This document shows, one piece after another, positions 18,326 to 28,345 of a stretch of DNA of 64,000 bases; within the stretch, counting starts at the first letter, position 1, and every line of letters starts with the position of its first letter. The position numbers and the translations under genes are program-made. The notes below the pieces were generated by a model. That model did no database searches. It was not told the origin of the DNA and saw only the letters and a program-made list of their open reading frames with translations. Location of the stretch: positions 1 to 64,000 of the forward strand of contig NZ_JACJRG010000002.1 of NCBI RefSeq assembly GCF_014697125.1, read 5' to 3'. This DNA is from Anabaena minutissima FACHB-250. GTDB lineage: Bacteria > Cyanobacteriota > Cyanobacteriia > Cyanobacteriales > Nostocaceae.

Positions 18326-18420
18326 TCATAGTTACGAGTTAAGAGTTCCGAGTTCCGAGTTAAGAGTTCCGAGTAAGTATTCCACTCATAACTCAGCACT
18401 CAGCACTCACAACTCAGCAC
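18326..18420. repeat. GAGTTCCGAGTTA / CTCAGCACT repeats between purC and omp85
   Basis: Tandem GAGTTCCGAGTTAA-type units (18337-18376) face inverted ACTCAGCACT units (18385-18419), so the segment can fold into an imperfect long hairpin. It belongs to the same family as the GTGCTGAGT repeats elsewhere in the window. Confidence 0.7.
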
Positions 18421-18470
18421 TTAAAATTCCCTTGTGATGGTGTGTGGATGTGAAGAGGAATCTAAATAAA

Positions 18471-20984
18471 ATGCGTTTATCTCCAGTCTTGGTGGCAGCT
18501 GTAGCAATTACAGCACCCTTAAGTGGCTCTTTGAGTGCAAATGCACAAACTCTTAACAGTGTAGAGCCGGCAGCAGAAGTTTTTCCAGTGACCAGTCAGC
18601 AGTCAGAACAGAGTGAAATTTCACCAGAACAGCAGCCGAACTTCACCGAAGTTAAGACACTGACAGAAATTCCCGCCCCTGAAATTTCCGCCCCTACTGC
18701 TTTATCATCTGTCAATAAATCAACAAAGTCGGCAGCAACAGCAACAAAAGAGGTCATCGTACCTACTTTAGAAGTATCAAAAGAAGTATCCATAATTACC
18801 AAACATACTGCTCCAAAACCTACTTCATTTGCCAATATTCAGCTTTCATCTGTTGACAAAACCCCATTAGCTGATGTTGTTATCGTAGATTCAAAGCCAA
18901 AGAAATCAGCAGAGAAATCCCCTATTGTCATTTCTCCATCCCCATCAACAGCAGCATCAACGACACAAGAAGTAGTGAGCCAGAGGGGAACTGCAAACCA
19001 ACTGGTACAAACACCAGAAACTACTCCTACTACCCCCAGCATTGAGCCAGCAACACCAGCACCAGAAACTACTCCTACTACCCCCACTCCAGAGAATTTC
19101 AATACTCCTAACAACACGCCAGAAACCACTGAACCCCGTGTGTTGGTATCAGAGGTACTAGTTAAAGCTCAAACAGGTCAACTAACCCCAGAATTAGAAG
19201 CCCAAGTTTATAACGTTATTCGTACCCAACCAGGGCGAACAACAACCCGCGCTCAACTGCAAGAAGATATTAACGCTATCTTTGGTACTGGCTTCTTCTC
19301 CAACGTTCAAGCAGCACCAGAAGACACACCCCTAGGTGTCAGGGTCAGTTTTGTCGTTCAACCCAACCCTGTCTTAACCAAGGTAGAAATACAAGCCAAT
19401 CCCGGCACTGAAATTCCCTCTGTTCTACCCCCTAATACTACCGATGAAATATTTCGTGAGCAGTATGGCAAAATCCTCAACTTGCGGGACTTACAAGAAG
19501 GCATCAAGCAATTAACCAAGCAGTATCAAGACAGAGGTTACGTCTTAGCTAACGTCATTGGTGCGCCACAAGTCTCAGAAAGTGGAGTCGTCACCCTCCA
19601 AGTAGCCGAAGGGGTGGTACAGAACATTAAAGTTCGATTCCGTAATAAAGAAGGACAAGAAACTGACGAGAAAGGGCAACCAATTCGGGGTCGAACCAGG
19701 GAATATGTGATTACGCGGGAATTGGAACTAAAGCCAGGACAAGTATTTAACCGCAATATTGTCCAGAAAGACCTACAACGGGTATTTGGTACAGGATTAT
19801 TTGAAGATGTTAATGTCTCCCTTGACCCTGGTACTGATCCGAGTCAAGTGGATGTAGTCGTGAACGTTGTTGAGCGCAGCAGTGGTTCAATTGCAGCTGG
19901 GGCTGGTATTAGTTCTGCTAGTGGACTTTTCGGTACAGTTAGTTATCAGCAGCAAAACCTGGGTGGCAGAAACCAGAAACTAGGGGCAGAAGTTCAGGTG
20001 GGTCAACGGGAGTTGCTGTTTGATCTCCGCTTCACAGATCCTTGGATTGCCGGCGATCCGTACCGGACTTCCTACACAGCTAATATTTTCCGTCGCCGTT
20101 CCATTTCGTTAATTTTTGATGGTACAGATAGCGATATTAGAACATTTAACCCCAGTAACCCTACTGATGATGACAATCAAGACCGCCCTCGTGTCACCCG
20201 TTTAGGTGGTGGTGTTACCTTTACTCGCCCCCTGTCTGCGAATCCTTACGAAAGGTCAGAATGGACTGCTTCAGCTGGGTTACAGTATCAACGAATTTCT
20301 ACCCGCGATGCCGACGGAAACTTAAGAAAAGATGGGGCAGTATTTGATGATGCTGGCAACCTTGTTCCTGGTACAACCGTACCTCTGAGCTTTTCCGGCA
20401 CAGGTGAAGATGATTTATTGTTACTGCAATTAGGAGCGCAGCGCGATCTCCGTAACAATCCTTTACAACCAACAGGTGGTTCTTTCCTACGTATTGGGGT
20501 AGACCAATCTGTACCCGTCGGTTCAGGTAATATATTCCTCACCAGACTCCGGGGTAGCTATAGCCAATATTTACCAGTGAAATTCACTGGCTTTACAAAA
20601 GGTGCAGAAACCATAGCTTTTAATATTCAAGGTGGTACAGTTTTTGGTGATTTACCTCCCTATGAAGCCTTTACCCTTGGTGGTAGTAACTCCGTTCGGG
20701 GTTATGAAGAAGGTACATTAAGTAGTGGACGCAGCTATGTACAAGCAACAGTAGAATATCGCTTCCCTGTATTCTCAGTTGTCAGTGGCGCATTGTTCTT
20801 TGATGTGGGTAGCGACTTAGGCACTACCACCAGACCAGCTGAGGTATTGAATAAAAACGGTACTGGCTACGGCTACGGTCTGGGTGTACGTGTGCAATCA
20901 CCTCTAGGGCCAATTCGTATTGACTACGGTATCAACGATGACGGTGATAGCCGGATTAATTTTGGCATTGGCGAGAGATTTTAA
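18471..20984 (+). CDS. omp85: Omp85/BamA outer-membrane assembly protein
   Basis: About 837 residues. A signal peptide (MRLSPVLVAAVAITAPLSGS to ANAQ) is followed by a Pro/Thr-rich low-complexity region (about 30-220, including repeated TPETTPTTP), POTRA domains (about 225-460: RVLVSEVLVKAQTG, ILNLRDLQEGIKQLTKQYQD, VFNRNIVQKDLQRVFGTGLFEDV), and a C-terminal 16-strand barrel ending in GIGERF with the terminal aromatic needed for barrel insertion. It includes the conserved loop-6 type VRGYEEG. Function: folding and insertion of outer-membrane proteins, and the ancestor type of chloroplast Toc75. In-frame GTGs at 18444 and 18450 could lengthen the protein; ATG 18471 gives the cleanest signal peptide. 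It heads the lpxC-fabZ-lpxA-lpxB cluster. Confidence 0.95.
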   Translation: MRLSPVLVAAVAITAPLSGSLSANAQTLNSVEPAAEVFPVTSQQSEQSEISPEQQPNFTEVKTLTEIPAPEISAPTALSSVNKSTKSAATATKEVIVPTLEVSKEVSIITKHTAPKPTSFANIQLSSVDKTPLADVVIVDSKPKKSAEKSPIVISPSPSTAASTTQEVVSQRGTANQLVQTPETTPTTPSIEPATPAPETTPTTPTPENFNTPNNTPETTEPRVLVSEVLVKAQTGQLTPELEAQVYNVIRTQPGRTTTRAQLQEDINAIFGTGFFSNVQAAPEDTPLGVRVSFVVQPNPVLTKVEIQANPGTEIPSVLPPNTTDEIFREQYGKILNLRDLQEGIKQLTKQYQDRGYVLANVIGAPQVSESGVVTLQVAEGVVQNIKVRFRNKEGQETDEKGQPIRGRTREYVITRELELKPGQVFNRNIVQKDLQRVFGTGLFEDVNVSLDPGTDPSQVDVVVNVVERSSGSIAAGAGISSASGLFGTVSYQQQNLGGRNQKLGAEVQVGQRELLFDLRFTDPWIAGDPYRTSYTANIFRRRSISLIFDGTDSDIRTFNPSNPTDDDNQDRPRVTRLGGGVTFTRPLSANPYERSEWTASAGLQYQRISTRDADGNLRKDGAVFDDAGNLVPGTTVPLSFSGTGEDDLLLLQLGAQRDLRNNPLQPTGGSFLRIGVDQSVPVGSGNIFLTRLRGSYSQYLPVKFTGFTKGAETIAFNIQGGTVFGDLPPYEAFTLGGSNSVRGYEEGTLSSGRSYVQATVEYRFPVFSVVSGALFFDVGSDLGTTTRPAEVLNKNGTGYGYGLGVRVQSPLGPIRIDYGINDDGDSRINFGIGERF

Positions 20985-21183
20985 GGTAGTCATTATTCAT
21001 TAGTGATTAGCTAGTGACTATTGTTTTCTCTGGTAGCTTGCTAATAGTGTCATTTGCCTTAATACTGTTCGCTTAAGGCTATCAGTTGAAAACTGACTTT
21101 CCTAAATTACGAATTACTGAATCAGGGTTCTTACCAAAATTTCACATGAATAATCACAACCAACATATACAGAGTTTCTGCCT

Positions 21184-22038
21184 ATGCTAGAACACACACT
21201 AGCTGCGGCAATTACCCAAACTGGAATAGGATTACATAGCGGTGTCAGTACCAAGGTGCGGGTACTACCGGCAGAAGTGGGAAGCGGACGCTATTTTGTG
21301 CGAGTGGATTTGCCGGATTTGCCAATTATTCCTGCCCAAGTAGCAGCAGTTAATCAGACTGTCCTTTCGACTCAATTGGGTAAAGGTGAAGCATCGGTTC
21401 GCACAGTAGAACATTTATTAGCTGCTTTGGCGGGGATGGGTGTAGATAATGCCCGCATTGAAATTGATGGGTCAGAAGTACCGCTTTTAGATGGTTCGGC
21501 TCAAATTTGGGCAAAAACTATAGCTGAAGTTGGTTTGACATCACAACCAGTTCCAATTACTCAGCAAAAAGACCCTTTAACAATTCAAGAACCCATCTGG
21601 ATTTACCACGATGATGCGTTTGTTGCTGCTATCCCCGCAGCAGAAACCCGCTTTAGTTACGGTATCGATTTTGATTTACCTGCAATTGGTAATCAATGGC
21701 ACAGTTGGTCTGTGTCTACTGACGTAGAAAAATCTACACTTAGCTTTAGTGAAGAAATTGCGCCTGCACGGACTTTTGGATTGGCGCATCAAATTGAACA
21801 TTTACAAAAATCTGGGTTAATCAAAGGTGGTAGCTTGGATAATGCGCTAGTTTGTGGGACTGATGGCTGGGTAAATCCACCATTAAGATTTGCAAATGAG
21901 CCAGTCCGTCATAAAATCTTGGATTTAGTAGGGGATTTGAGTTTATTGGGATATTTTCCCCTCGCTCACTTTTTAGCGTACAAAGCCAGTCATAATTTAC
22001 ATATTCAGCTGGCACAAAGAATTTTAGCTCTCATCTAA
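21184..22038 (+). CDS. lpxC: UDP-3-O-acyl-N-acetylglucosamine deacetylase
   Basis: A 284-residue zinc deacetylase performing the committed step of lipid A synthesis. Metal ligands are visible: His77 in TVEHLLAAL, His243 and Asp247 in [10 protein letters not shown], with Glu76 and His262 ([11 protein letters not shown]) as catalytic acid/base. Length is slightly below the E. coli enzyme. It starts at ATG 21184 with [20 protein letters not shown], the standard N-terminus. It stands 199 bases after omp85 and 53 bases before fabZ, in one operon-like series. Confidence 0.96.
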   Translation: MLEHTLAAAITQTGIGLHSGVSTKVRVLPAEVGSGRYFVRVDLPDLPIIPAQVAAVNQTVLSTQLGKGEASVRTVEHLLAALAGMGVDNARIEIDGSEVPLLDGSAQIWAKTIAEVGLTSQPVPITQQKDPLTIQEPIWIYHDDAFVAAIPAAETRFSYGIDFDLPAIGNQWHSWSVSTDVEKSTLSFSEEIAPARTFGLAHQIEHLQKSGLIKGGSLDNALVCGTDGWVNPPLRFANEPVRHKILDLVGDLSLLGYFPLAHFLAYKASHNLHIQLAQRILALI

Positions 22039-22091
22039 AATTCTGAATCCTACTAACTAAATACCTAGATTAAAATTCAACTGCACTGCCA

Positions 22092-22586
22092 ATGTCAATC
22101 GTGTCTGAAGTAAATAGTCCCGCATCTCATGATGAGAATGCATCTGAGATTAAAACAACTCTTACCTCTGAAGAAATTCAGAACTTACTACCCCACCGCT
22201 ACCCATTTTTACTTGTAGATAAAATTATTGACTACGTACCGGGTAAGCTAGCCGTAGGTATTAAAAACGTTACTATCAATGAGCCACAGTTTCAAGGACA
22301 CTTCCCAGGTAGACCACTGATGCCAGGTGTGCTAATTGTAGAAGCAATGGCTCAAGTGGGTGGTATTGTTTTGACACAATTACCAGAGGTAGAAGGGGGA
22401 CTGTTTGTTTTTGCTGGTATCGATAAAGTCCGCTTCCGCCGTCAAGTAGTACCAGGAGATCAACTGGTGATGACAGTGGAACTGTTATGGATCAAACAAC
22501 GTCGTTTCGGTAAAATGCAGGCACGTGCAGAGGTTGATGGTCAACTTGCTGCTGAAGGCGAATTAATGTTTTCTCTGGTTAGCTAA
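22092..22586 (+). CDS. fabZ: 3-hydroxyacyl-ACP dehydratase
   Basis: A 164-residue hot-dog-fold enzyme that dehydrates beta-hydroxyacyl-ACP in fatty-acid synthesis. The catalytic pair is His70 ([14 protein letters not shown]) and Glu84 (VEAMAQ); the [11 protein letters not shown] segment is diagnostic. The N-terminal ~25 residues ([16 protein letters not shown]) extend beyond the E. coli protein and look disordered. Placement between lpxC and lpxA is common in bacteria and ties hydroxyacyl-ACP supply to lipid A. Confidence 0.96.
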   Translation: MSIVSEVNSPASHDENASEIKTTLTSEEIQNLLPHRYPFLLVDKIIDYVPGKLAVGIKNVTINEPQFQGHFPGRPLMPGVLIVEAMAQVGGIVLTQLPEVEGGLFVFAGIDKVRFRRQVVPGDQLVMTVELLWIKQRRFGKMQARAEVDGQLAAEGELMFSLVS

Positions 22587-22823
22587 AACCTAGCTGGCGC
22601 AGATACAGATGTAAACTGCTTTTCCTGAAGTCTCAAAGCAGGATAGCAATTTCAAAAAATCGCCACAAGAGCCTCTTATCAATTCTTGACTTTCGCTACC
22701 CTCACACATAACTTGCCCGACAATTTTTCTACTGATACTCACACACTCAGTCACGCCAGTCGTCTCAACTTTGGCTATCAAAGTCAGACGCTGGCTTCTC
22801 AAGACAGTTCTGGAGATTTACCC

Positions 22824-23642
22824 TTGAAAACGCTTATTCATCCAACTGCTGTAATTCATCCAAATTCGGAACTACACCCAACGGTGCAAGTCGGTGCTTA
22901 TGCTGTGATTGGAGCAAATGTTAAAGTTGGTGCTGACACTATTATTGGCGCACACGCAGTGCTAGAAGGCCCTTGTGAAATTGGGGTGGGAAATCAGATT
23001 TTTACTGGTGCAGCCATTGGTATGGAACCCCAGGATCTGAAATTTGTGGGTGAACCCACATGGGTGAGGATTGGCGATCGCAATTTGATTCGTGAGTATG
23101 TCACCATTAACCGCGCTACCGGTGCGGGAGAAGCCACGATAATTGGTAATAACAACCTCCTCATGGCTTATGTCCACGTAGCTCATAACTGTGTTATTGA
23201 AGACTCTGTAGTCATTGCTAACTCCGTCGCCTTAGCTGGTCACGTCCATATAGAATCCCGCGCTAGACTGAGTGGTGTTTTAGGTGTACATCAATTTGTG
23301 CGTATCGGTCGACACGCAATGGTAGGAGGAATGGCACGGATTGACCGTGATGTGCCACCTTATATGCTAGTGGAGGGAAATCCTGCCAAAATCAGAACCC
23401 TCAATCTGATAGGACTCAAACGTTCTGGGTTTGATAGCAGCGAGTTACAACTCTTGAAAAAAGCCTTCCGCATTCTTTACCGTTCTAAGTTGAGCTTTAA
23501 GGAAGCTTTGGAACAATTAGAATTTTTGGGAGATACCGAAACCCTGCAAAATCTCCGCCGCTTTATGTTACTGTCACAAATGCCAGGGAGACGGGGTTTG
23601 ATTCCCGGTAGAGGTAAGATAGGCAGGAGTGATGAGTCTTAG
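22824..23642 (+). CDS. lpxA: acyl-ACP--UDP-N-acetylglucosamine O-acyltransferase
   Basis: About 272 residues; transfers a 3-hydroxyacyl group to UDP-GlcNAc, the first step of lipid A synthesis. It shows a left-handed beta-helix of hexapeptide repeats (VQVGAYAVIGANVKVG onward), the active-site His in YVHVAHNC, and the C-terminal helical domain (LNLIGLKRSGFDSSEL). The frame is open upstream to TTG 22686, but homologues begin at KTLIHPTAVIHP. TTG 22824 follows GGAG (22812-22815) with eight bases between and yields exactly that start, so I use it. A 138-base upstream segment in the same frame would add 46 residues unlike any LpxA. Confidence 0.9.
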   Translation: MKTLIHPTAVIHPNSELHPTVQVGAYAVIGANVKVGADTIIGAHAVLEGPCEIGVGNQIFTGAAIGMEPQDLKFVGEPTWVRIGDRNLIREYVTINRATGAGEATIIGNNNLLMAYVHVAHNCVIEDSVVIANSVALAGHVHIESRARLSGVLGVHQFVRIGRHAMVGGMARIDRDVPPYMLVEGNPAKIRTLNLIGLKRSGFDSSELQLLKKAFRILYRSKLSFKEALEQLEFLGDTETLQNLRRFMLLSQMPGRRGLIPGRGKIGRSDES

Positions 23643-23728
23643 GCAGAGGGAGACACGGGAGACAAGAGATAATTCTTTTTGATTCCCAGTCCCTAGTCCC
23701 CAGTTTTTGAATTTTGAATTGGTTTTAA

Positions 23729-24889
23729 ATGCGGATATTTATCAGCACTGGTGAAGTGTCTGGCGATTTGCAAGGGTCGCTGTTGATTGCGGCGATGAAG
23801 CGTCAAGCTATCGCTGCCGGGTTGGAATTAGAGATTGTGGCCTTGGGTGGCGACAAGATGGCTGAGGCTGGGGCGAAGATTTTGGGGAATACCAGTGGTA
23901 TTGGTTCAATGGGTATCCTGGAATCTTTGCCTTATGTTTTGCCAACTCTGATGGTACAACGTCGCGCGATCGCCTATTTAAAACAATATCCCCCAGATTT
24001 AGTAGTGCTGATTGACTACATGGGGCCAAATCTTGGCATCGGTACTTATATGCAAAAGCATTTACCAGATGTGCCTGTGGCGTACTACATTGCGCCCCAA
24101 GAGTGGGTATGGTCGATGAGTTTGCAGAATACTGCCCGCATTGTCGGGTTTACAGATAAGTTATTGGCAATATTCCCCGAAGAAGCCCGTTATTTTAGCC
24201 AAAATGGGGCGAATGTCGCTTGGGTAGGACACCCCCTCATTGATAGGATGCAAACTGCTCCTAGCCGCCACGAAGCCCGTGTTAATTTGGGAATAGATTC
24301 AGACCAGGTAGCGATCGCACTCCTCCCAGCTTCCCGGCGGCAAGAATTAAAATATCTACTACCAGTAATTTTTCAAGCTGCCCAAACCATCCAAACAAAG
24401 ATACCAGAAGTCCATTTTTGGATTCCTCTGTCACTAGAAGTTTACAGACAGCCAATAGAGGAAGCAGTCCAGCGTTATGGTTTGCGGGCTACAGTCATAT
24501 CAGGACAACAAAAGGAAGTTTTTGCGGCGGCGGATTTCGCCATTACTAAATCTGGCACAGTCAACTTAGAACTGGCTTTATTAAACGTGCCGCAGGTGGT
24601 AGTTTATCGCCTACATCCCGTCACAGCCTGGATTGCCAGAAAAATCCTCAGAGGTTCTATCCCCTTTGCGTCGCCACCTAATTTGGTAGTGATGAAACCA
24701 ATTGTGCCGGAGTTGTTGCAAGAAGAAGCCACGCCAGAGAATATTACGCAAGCATCAATGGAATTATTGCTCAATTCTGAACGCCAGCAGCAAACTTTAG
24801 TAGATTATCAAGAAATGCGGCAGTATTTAGGAGAAGTTGGGGTCTGCGATCGCGCTGCTCAAGAAATTTTGCAAATGCTACCCAATTAA
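23729..24889 (+). CDS. lpxB: lipid-A-disaccharide synthase
   Basis: A 386-residue GT19 glycosyltransferase that joins two acylated glucosamines in lipid A synthesis. Segments seen: MRIFISTGEVSGDLQGSLL, the membrane-binding LVVLIDYMGPNLGIG and YYIAPQEWVW, HPLIDRM, LLPASRRQELKYLLPV, and TKSGTVNLELALLNVPQVV, where the donor nucleotide binds. An 86-base gap to lpxA contains repeat-like GGAGACA and CAGTCCCTAGTCCC units, so repeats have entered even this conserved operon. Confidence 0.95.
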   Translation: MRIFISTGEVSGDLQGSLLIAAMKRQAIAAGLELEIVALGGDKMAEAGAKILGNTSGIGSMGILESLPYVLPTLMVQRRAIAYLKQYPPDLVVLIDYMGPNLGIGTYMQKHLPDVPVAYYIAPQEWVWSMSLQNTARIVGFTDKLLAIFPEEARYFSQNGANVAWVGHPLIDRMQTAPSRHEARVNLGIDSDQVAIALLPASRRQELKYLLPVIFQAAQTIQTKIPEVHFWIPLSLEVYRQPIEEAVQRYGLRATVISGQQKEVFAAADFAITKSGTVNLELALLNVPQVVVYRLHPVTAWIARKILRGSIPFASPPNLVVMKPIVPELLQEEATPENITQASMELLLNSERQQQTLVDYQEMRQYLGEVGVCDRAAQEILQMLPN

Positions 24890-24950
24890 CTCAATTTAGA
24901 CTTTAAATAGTGGTTGATTCATTCAACACTCAGGGTCAGCAAAAGGAGTC

Positions 24951-26246
24951 ATGGCTTGTCACATGAGACATAAACGTCCCATTGCAGTAGATTTGTTTGC
25001 GGGTGCAGGTGGTATGACCCTGGGTTTTGAGCAGGCTGGCTTTGATGTGTTGGCGGCGGTGGAAATTGACCCGATCCACTGTGCTACCCATAAGTTTAAT
25101 TTTCCTTTCTGCTCGGTTTTGTGTCAGAGTGTTGAGCAGACATCAGGTGTAGAAATTCGGCAGCGATCGCAAATAGGTGATCGGGAAATTGATGTTGTAA
25201 TTTGTGGTTCACCCTGTCAAGGTTTTTCTCTTATGGGTAAACGGGTGTTTGATGACCCGCGTAACTCCTTAGTATTTCACTTTCATCGGTTGGTTCTAGA
25301 GTTACAACCCAAGTATTTTGTAATGGAAAATGTCCGGGGAATTACAGTCGGTGAACACAAACAAATCCTCAAAATATTAATTGATGAATTTAAAGCTTGT
25401 GGTTATCAAGTAGAGGAAAATTATCAAATTCTCAATGCTGCTAAATACGGTGTACCCCAAGCACGCGAAAGATTATTTCTTCTCGGTGCTAGGCAAGATT
25501 TCCAGTTACCTAACTATCCCCAGCCAATTACCCAACCAGCCAAGCCGAATCATAAACCGTGTAAAACTTTAATACTGCCAATTTGCCCCACGGTTTGGCA
25601 AGCAATTGGAGATTTACCAGAGGTGGAAAATTATTCAGAGTTATTACATCAGGATTGGGTAATAGCAGAGTATGGTAAGCCTAGTAATTACGCTAAGATG
25701 CTGCGTGGTATCAAGAGGGTGAGAGATGATTATTCTGGCGATCGCCAATTTGATTCCCGTATTCTTTCTTCCAGTCTGAGAACTAAGCATTCATTAACAA
25801 CTACACAACGTTTTCAGGATACTCCCCAGGGAGAAAGAGAACCTATTAGCAGATTTCATAAGTTACATCCGGCTGGTGTTTGCAACACCTTAAGAGCAGG
25901 AACAGATAAATACAAGGGTTCTTTTACCTCCCCTCGACCAATTCATCCACTGACACCGCGATGTATCACAGTTAGGGAAGCCGCACGCTTGCATTCTTAT
26001 CCAGACTGGTTTAGATTCCACATCACTAAATGGCACGGATTTCGCCAAGTAGGAAATTCTGTACCGCCATTACTAGCCAAGGCGGTAGCCAAAGAAATTA
26101 TTCTTAGTTTGAATATATCGCCTGTTAAACCCCGTATTAAGTATGAGTTGGGAGCAGAGACACTATTACAACTAAATATCTCCCAAGCAGCACAACACTT
26201 TACAGTCAAAAGGACTAACTTCTTTACTACAAACGAGAACTATTGA
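24951..26246 (+). CDS. orphan C5-cytosine DNA methyltransferase
   Basis: A 431-residue SAM-dependent enzyme methylating cytosine at C5. Motifs in order: I DLFAGAGGMTLGFEQAG, IV GSPCQGFSLMG with catalytic Cys89, VI ENVRG, VIII QARERLFLLG, then a variable target-recognition region (about 195-330), IX REAARLHSYPDWF, and X QVGNSVPPLLAKA. No endonuclease gene adjoins: the next gene is an unrelated leftward one. In cyanobacteria an orphan enzyme of this class methylates CGATCG, the core of the HIP1 octamer that is very frequent in this window; I suggest but cannot show that specificity. ATG 24963 (MRHKRPIAVDL) is a possible alternative start. Confidence 0.9.
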   Translation: MACHMRHKRPIAVDLFAGAGGMTLGFEQAGFDVLAAVEIDPIHCATHKFNFPFCSVLCQSVEQTSGVEIRQRSQIGDREIDVVICGSPCQGFSLMGKRVFDDPRNSLVFHFHRLVLELQPKYFVMENVRGITVGEHKQILKILIDEFKACGYQVEENYQILNAAKYGVPQARERLFLLGARQDFQLPNYPQPITQPAKPNHKPCKTLILPICPTVWQAIGDLPEVENYSELLHQDWVIAEYGKPSNYAKMLRGIKRVRDDYSGDRQFDSRILSSSLRTKHSLTTTQRFQDTPQGEREPISRFHKLHPAGVCNTLRAGTDKYKGSFTSPRPIHPLTPRCITVREAARLHSYPDWFRFHITKWHGFRQVGNSVPPLLAKAVAKEIILSLNISPVKPRIKYELGAETLLQLNISQAAQHFTVKRTNFFTTNENY

Positions 26247-26254
26247 AGAATTAA

Positions 26255-26806
26255 TTACGAATTACGAATTACCAAACATTCTTTCTGCACTTTAGTCAGC
26301 ATATCTTCAAAAGCGGGAGTGTAACAACCTTCTTCATCAACAATTCTCCGCAGTGTATAGTCAGCAAATTTAGGAATTATACCCAGCCAAATATTTTGGC
26401 GTTCCCAGATATCTCCTTGAGAATTTTCATTTTGGTGCATTGTTCCATTGAGCAGCCACCGAGGAATCTCTATTCCTAATCCAATGGGCGTGATTTGTGC
26501 TTGTTGCAAGGTGGCATCTGTAAACTGAATTTTGTAAGTTAACCTTGTCAGTTGGATCAACCGCAGTAATATCCATCCTCCAATTGAGTTATGAAAAGTC
26601 CATTGCAAAGGAGCATAAACGGGGAGAAACAAGGTGTTATTTTGCTCGTCCCATTCTACGTTGTACATTGTGATGCAGTCATCTGGTGCGGGATTCCCAT
26701 CCATAAAAAATACACCTTTTAAGACACTGGGTAAATTTGTTTTTTGGGTGGAAATCATCCAGGTGGCAATATTGCCAAACTGTCTTTTTTCGATGGAAAT
26801 AGTCAT
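26255..26806 (-). CDS. hypothetical protein, 183 residues
   Basis: I do not recognise a family. It begins MTISIEKRQFGNIATWMIST (ATG 26806; an in-frame TTG six codons upstream lies in repeat-like AATTACGAATTA DNA and is less likely). It has no signal peptide or membrane segment, and is mixed alpha/beta with many aromatic residues (NIWLGIIPKFADYTLRR). The C-terminal residues (VIRNS) read into AATTACG repeats shared with the gap after the methyltransferase, so the end may be repeat-derived. It converges with the methyltransferase gene, with only 8 bases between stops; functional linkage is not shown. Confidence 0.65.
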   Translation of the reverse strand: MTISIEKRQFGNIATWMISTQKTNLPSVLKGVFFMDGNPAPDDCITMYNVEWDEQNNTLFLPVYAPLQWTFHNSIGGWILLRLIQLTRLTYKIQFTDATLQQAQITPIGLGIEIPRWLLNGTMHQNENSQGDIWERQNIWLGIIPKFADYTLRRIVDEEGCYTPAFEDMLTKVQKECLVIRNS

Positions 26807-26912
26807 AATAATTCGTAATTGCAATAGCTTAGTACAGCAAGCCCTATGTAGAGAATTTACAGTGCAACCTCTCTACAGGTATTAAATGTTTTCTCAAACA
26901 TCCTCTTATAAT

Positions 26913-28262
26913 TTACAATTTTTGAGCAAAACCTTGGAGGACTAAATCATCGGGGGTGAAGGGTTTAAAGTTAGCAAAATCCCACTTAACATCTGTAGAT
27001 GAGTCCCATTGATATTTCTGGAAAAGATACAAACAGAATGTTTTGATGATGGCAATTGATAAAGAAGTCCCAGGACAGATTCGCTCATGTCCTTGGCTGT
27101 TCCAAGATAAGATGTCAGAAAAATTTCGTGTTACGTCAAAAGTATCGGGATTTTCGTATCTATTTGCATCCCGATTGGCTGTGAAGATAGAACCCATTAA
27201 CAGCGTCCCTTTTTGAAAAGGGCATTTTTTATCCCCAATCATAATTTCGCCTGATTGAGTGGTAAGTTGACTGACAAATCGCACAGGAGGATAGAGACGG
27301 GCTGTTTCTAAAATTACTTTTTCAGTAAGTGTGGCATTTTCTAAGACAGATTTATTCAGGGGTTCTTGTTTATTACCGATCGCATTTGCCTCTGCTATGA
27401 CATTATTTCTTAAGACATCATTAAAACAAAGAACGCCAATTACTGAGCCTAAAAGCGCACTTGTACCGGCAGTCCCGGCCAGATGAGTCATATCAAATAG
27501 GCTGTTAGCAATCTGGTGTTCATTTAATTGATGCTGAGAACCAATTTCTAAATAAGCCGCCCATTTGGGAGATTGTTTGTATCGCTCAATTAAACGCTGG
27601 CGATGTTGAATATGTGGTGCGCTTTTGCTTCTGAGTAGATACTTGACTACGAAATTGGGTAAAAGTGCTAGTCCTATATCTTGGATATAAGCCTGAGAAG
27701 CTGTGACTTCTTCTTCAGAGAGTGACATCTCAAACACAAGTTGGTGCAGAATCCGCAAGATCATCGCTGGTAAATCGTTGCCAATATGTAATTGACCCTG
27801 TTTGGCAGCATCTGCTAGGTTTTGATTAACTAATTTTCCTAATGTTTCTGCCGTTTCTAAAGGGTCTGGTAAGGCTTGTAATATTACAGCACGTACACCA
27901 GTATGTTCTTGACCATTCGTTCCCAAACTGAGGGGATTGTTGAGGAGATAGCTAGAGGCTCGCATTTTAATGATGCCTAAATAATTACTTCTAATTTGAG
28001 GCTCAGTCTGCATCAGCCGTTTAACTTCAGCGTGAGTAGAATGGATAACTGCTTGGTCTAAGGCAAAAAACTTGTTGCCGATATTATCCTTGCGGATATA
28101 GAGAAAGTCCCGCCAGTCTTTGAATATGATGACAGCTTCCAGATAATAGAAAATCAAAAGCAGCAGCTTACCAATGGGGCTAGTATTACCGACTTTGGCA
28201 AGAATAGATGAAAGCCAGATTTGGCGATTGTGGGCTTTGAGAACTTTATCTTTGAGTTCCAT
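26913..28262 (-). CDS. cytochrome P450-like protein, non-canonical (possible hydroperoxide-rearranging type)
   Basis: A 449-residue P450-fold protein. Seen: ExxR as ETAR (319-322), the following PPVRFV, and a heme loop GHERICPG with proximal Cys396. Unusual: the I-helix reads LAGTAGTS (261-268), with Ala-Gly in place of the acid-Thr pair used to activate O2, and the heme loop lacks the usual Phe seven residues before Cys and has Gly at -5 instead of -4. The same losses typify P450s that rearrange fatty-acid hydroperoxides or endoperoxides without O2 (CYP74, prostacyclin synthase). It lies 83 bases downstream of a lipoxygenase gene on the same strand. I infer an oxylipin-forming enzyme; product unknown. 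Confidence 0.8.
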   Translation of the reverse strand: MELKDKVLKAHNRQIWLSSILAKVGNTSPIGKLLLLIFYYLEAVIIFKDWRDFLYIRKDNIGNKFFALDQAVIHSTHAEVKRLMQTEPQIRSNYLGIIKMRASSYLLNNPLSLGTNGQEHTGVRAVILQALPDPLETAETLGKLVNQNLADAAKQGQLHIGNDLPAMILRILHQLVFEMSLSEEEVTASQAYIQDIGLALLPNFVVKYLLRSKSAPHIQHRQRLIERYKQSPKWAAYLEIGSQHQLNEHQIANSLFDMTHLAGTAGTSALLGSVIGVLCFNDVLRNNVIAEANAIGNKQEPLNKSVLENATLTEKVILETARLYPPVRFVSQLTTQSGEIMIGDKKCPFQKGTLLMGSIFTANRDANRYENPDTFDVTRNFSDILSWNSQGHERICPGTSLSIAIIKTFCLYLFQKYQWDSSTDVKWDFANFKPFTPDDLVLQGFAQKL

Positions 28263-28345
28263 GTTGATTGGGGGACAGGGGACAGGAGATCGGGGACAGG
28301 GGAAGACAAGGGAGAATCATCAAAGACTAATGACCAATGCCCTAA

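Noticed and set aside
22686-22823. N-terminal extension of LpxA
   Set aside because: TTG 22824 has its own GGAG and gives the family N-terminus; the extra 46 residues resemble nothing.
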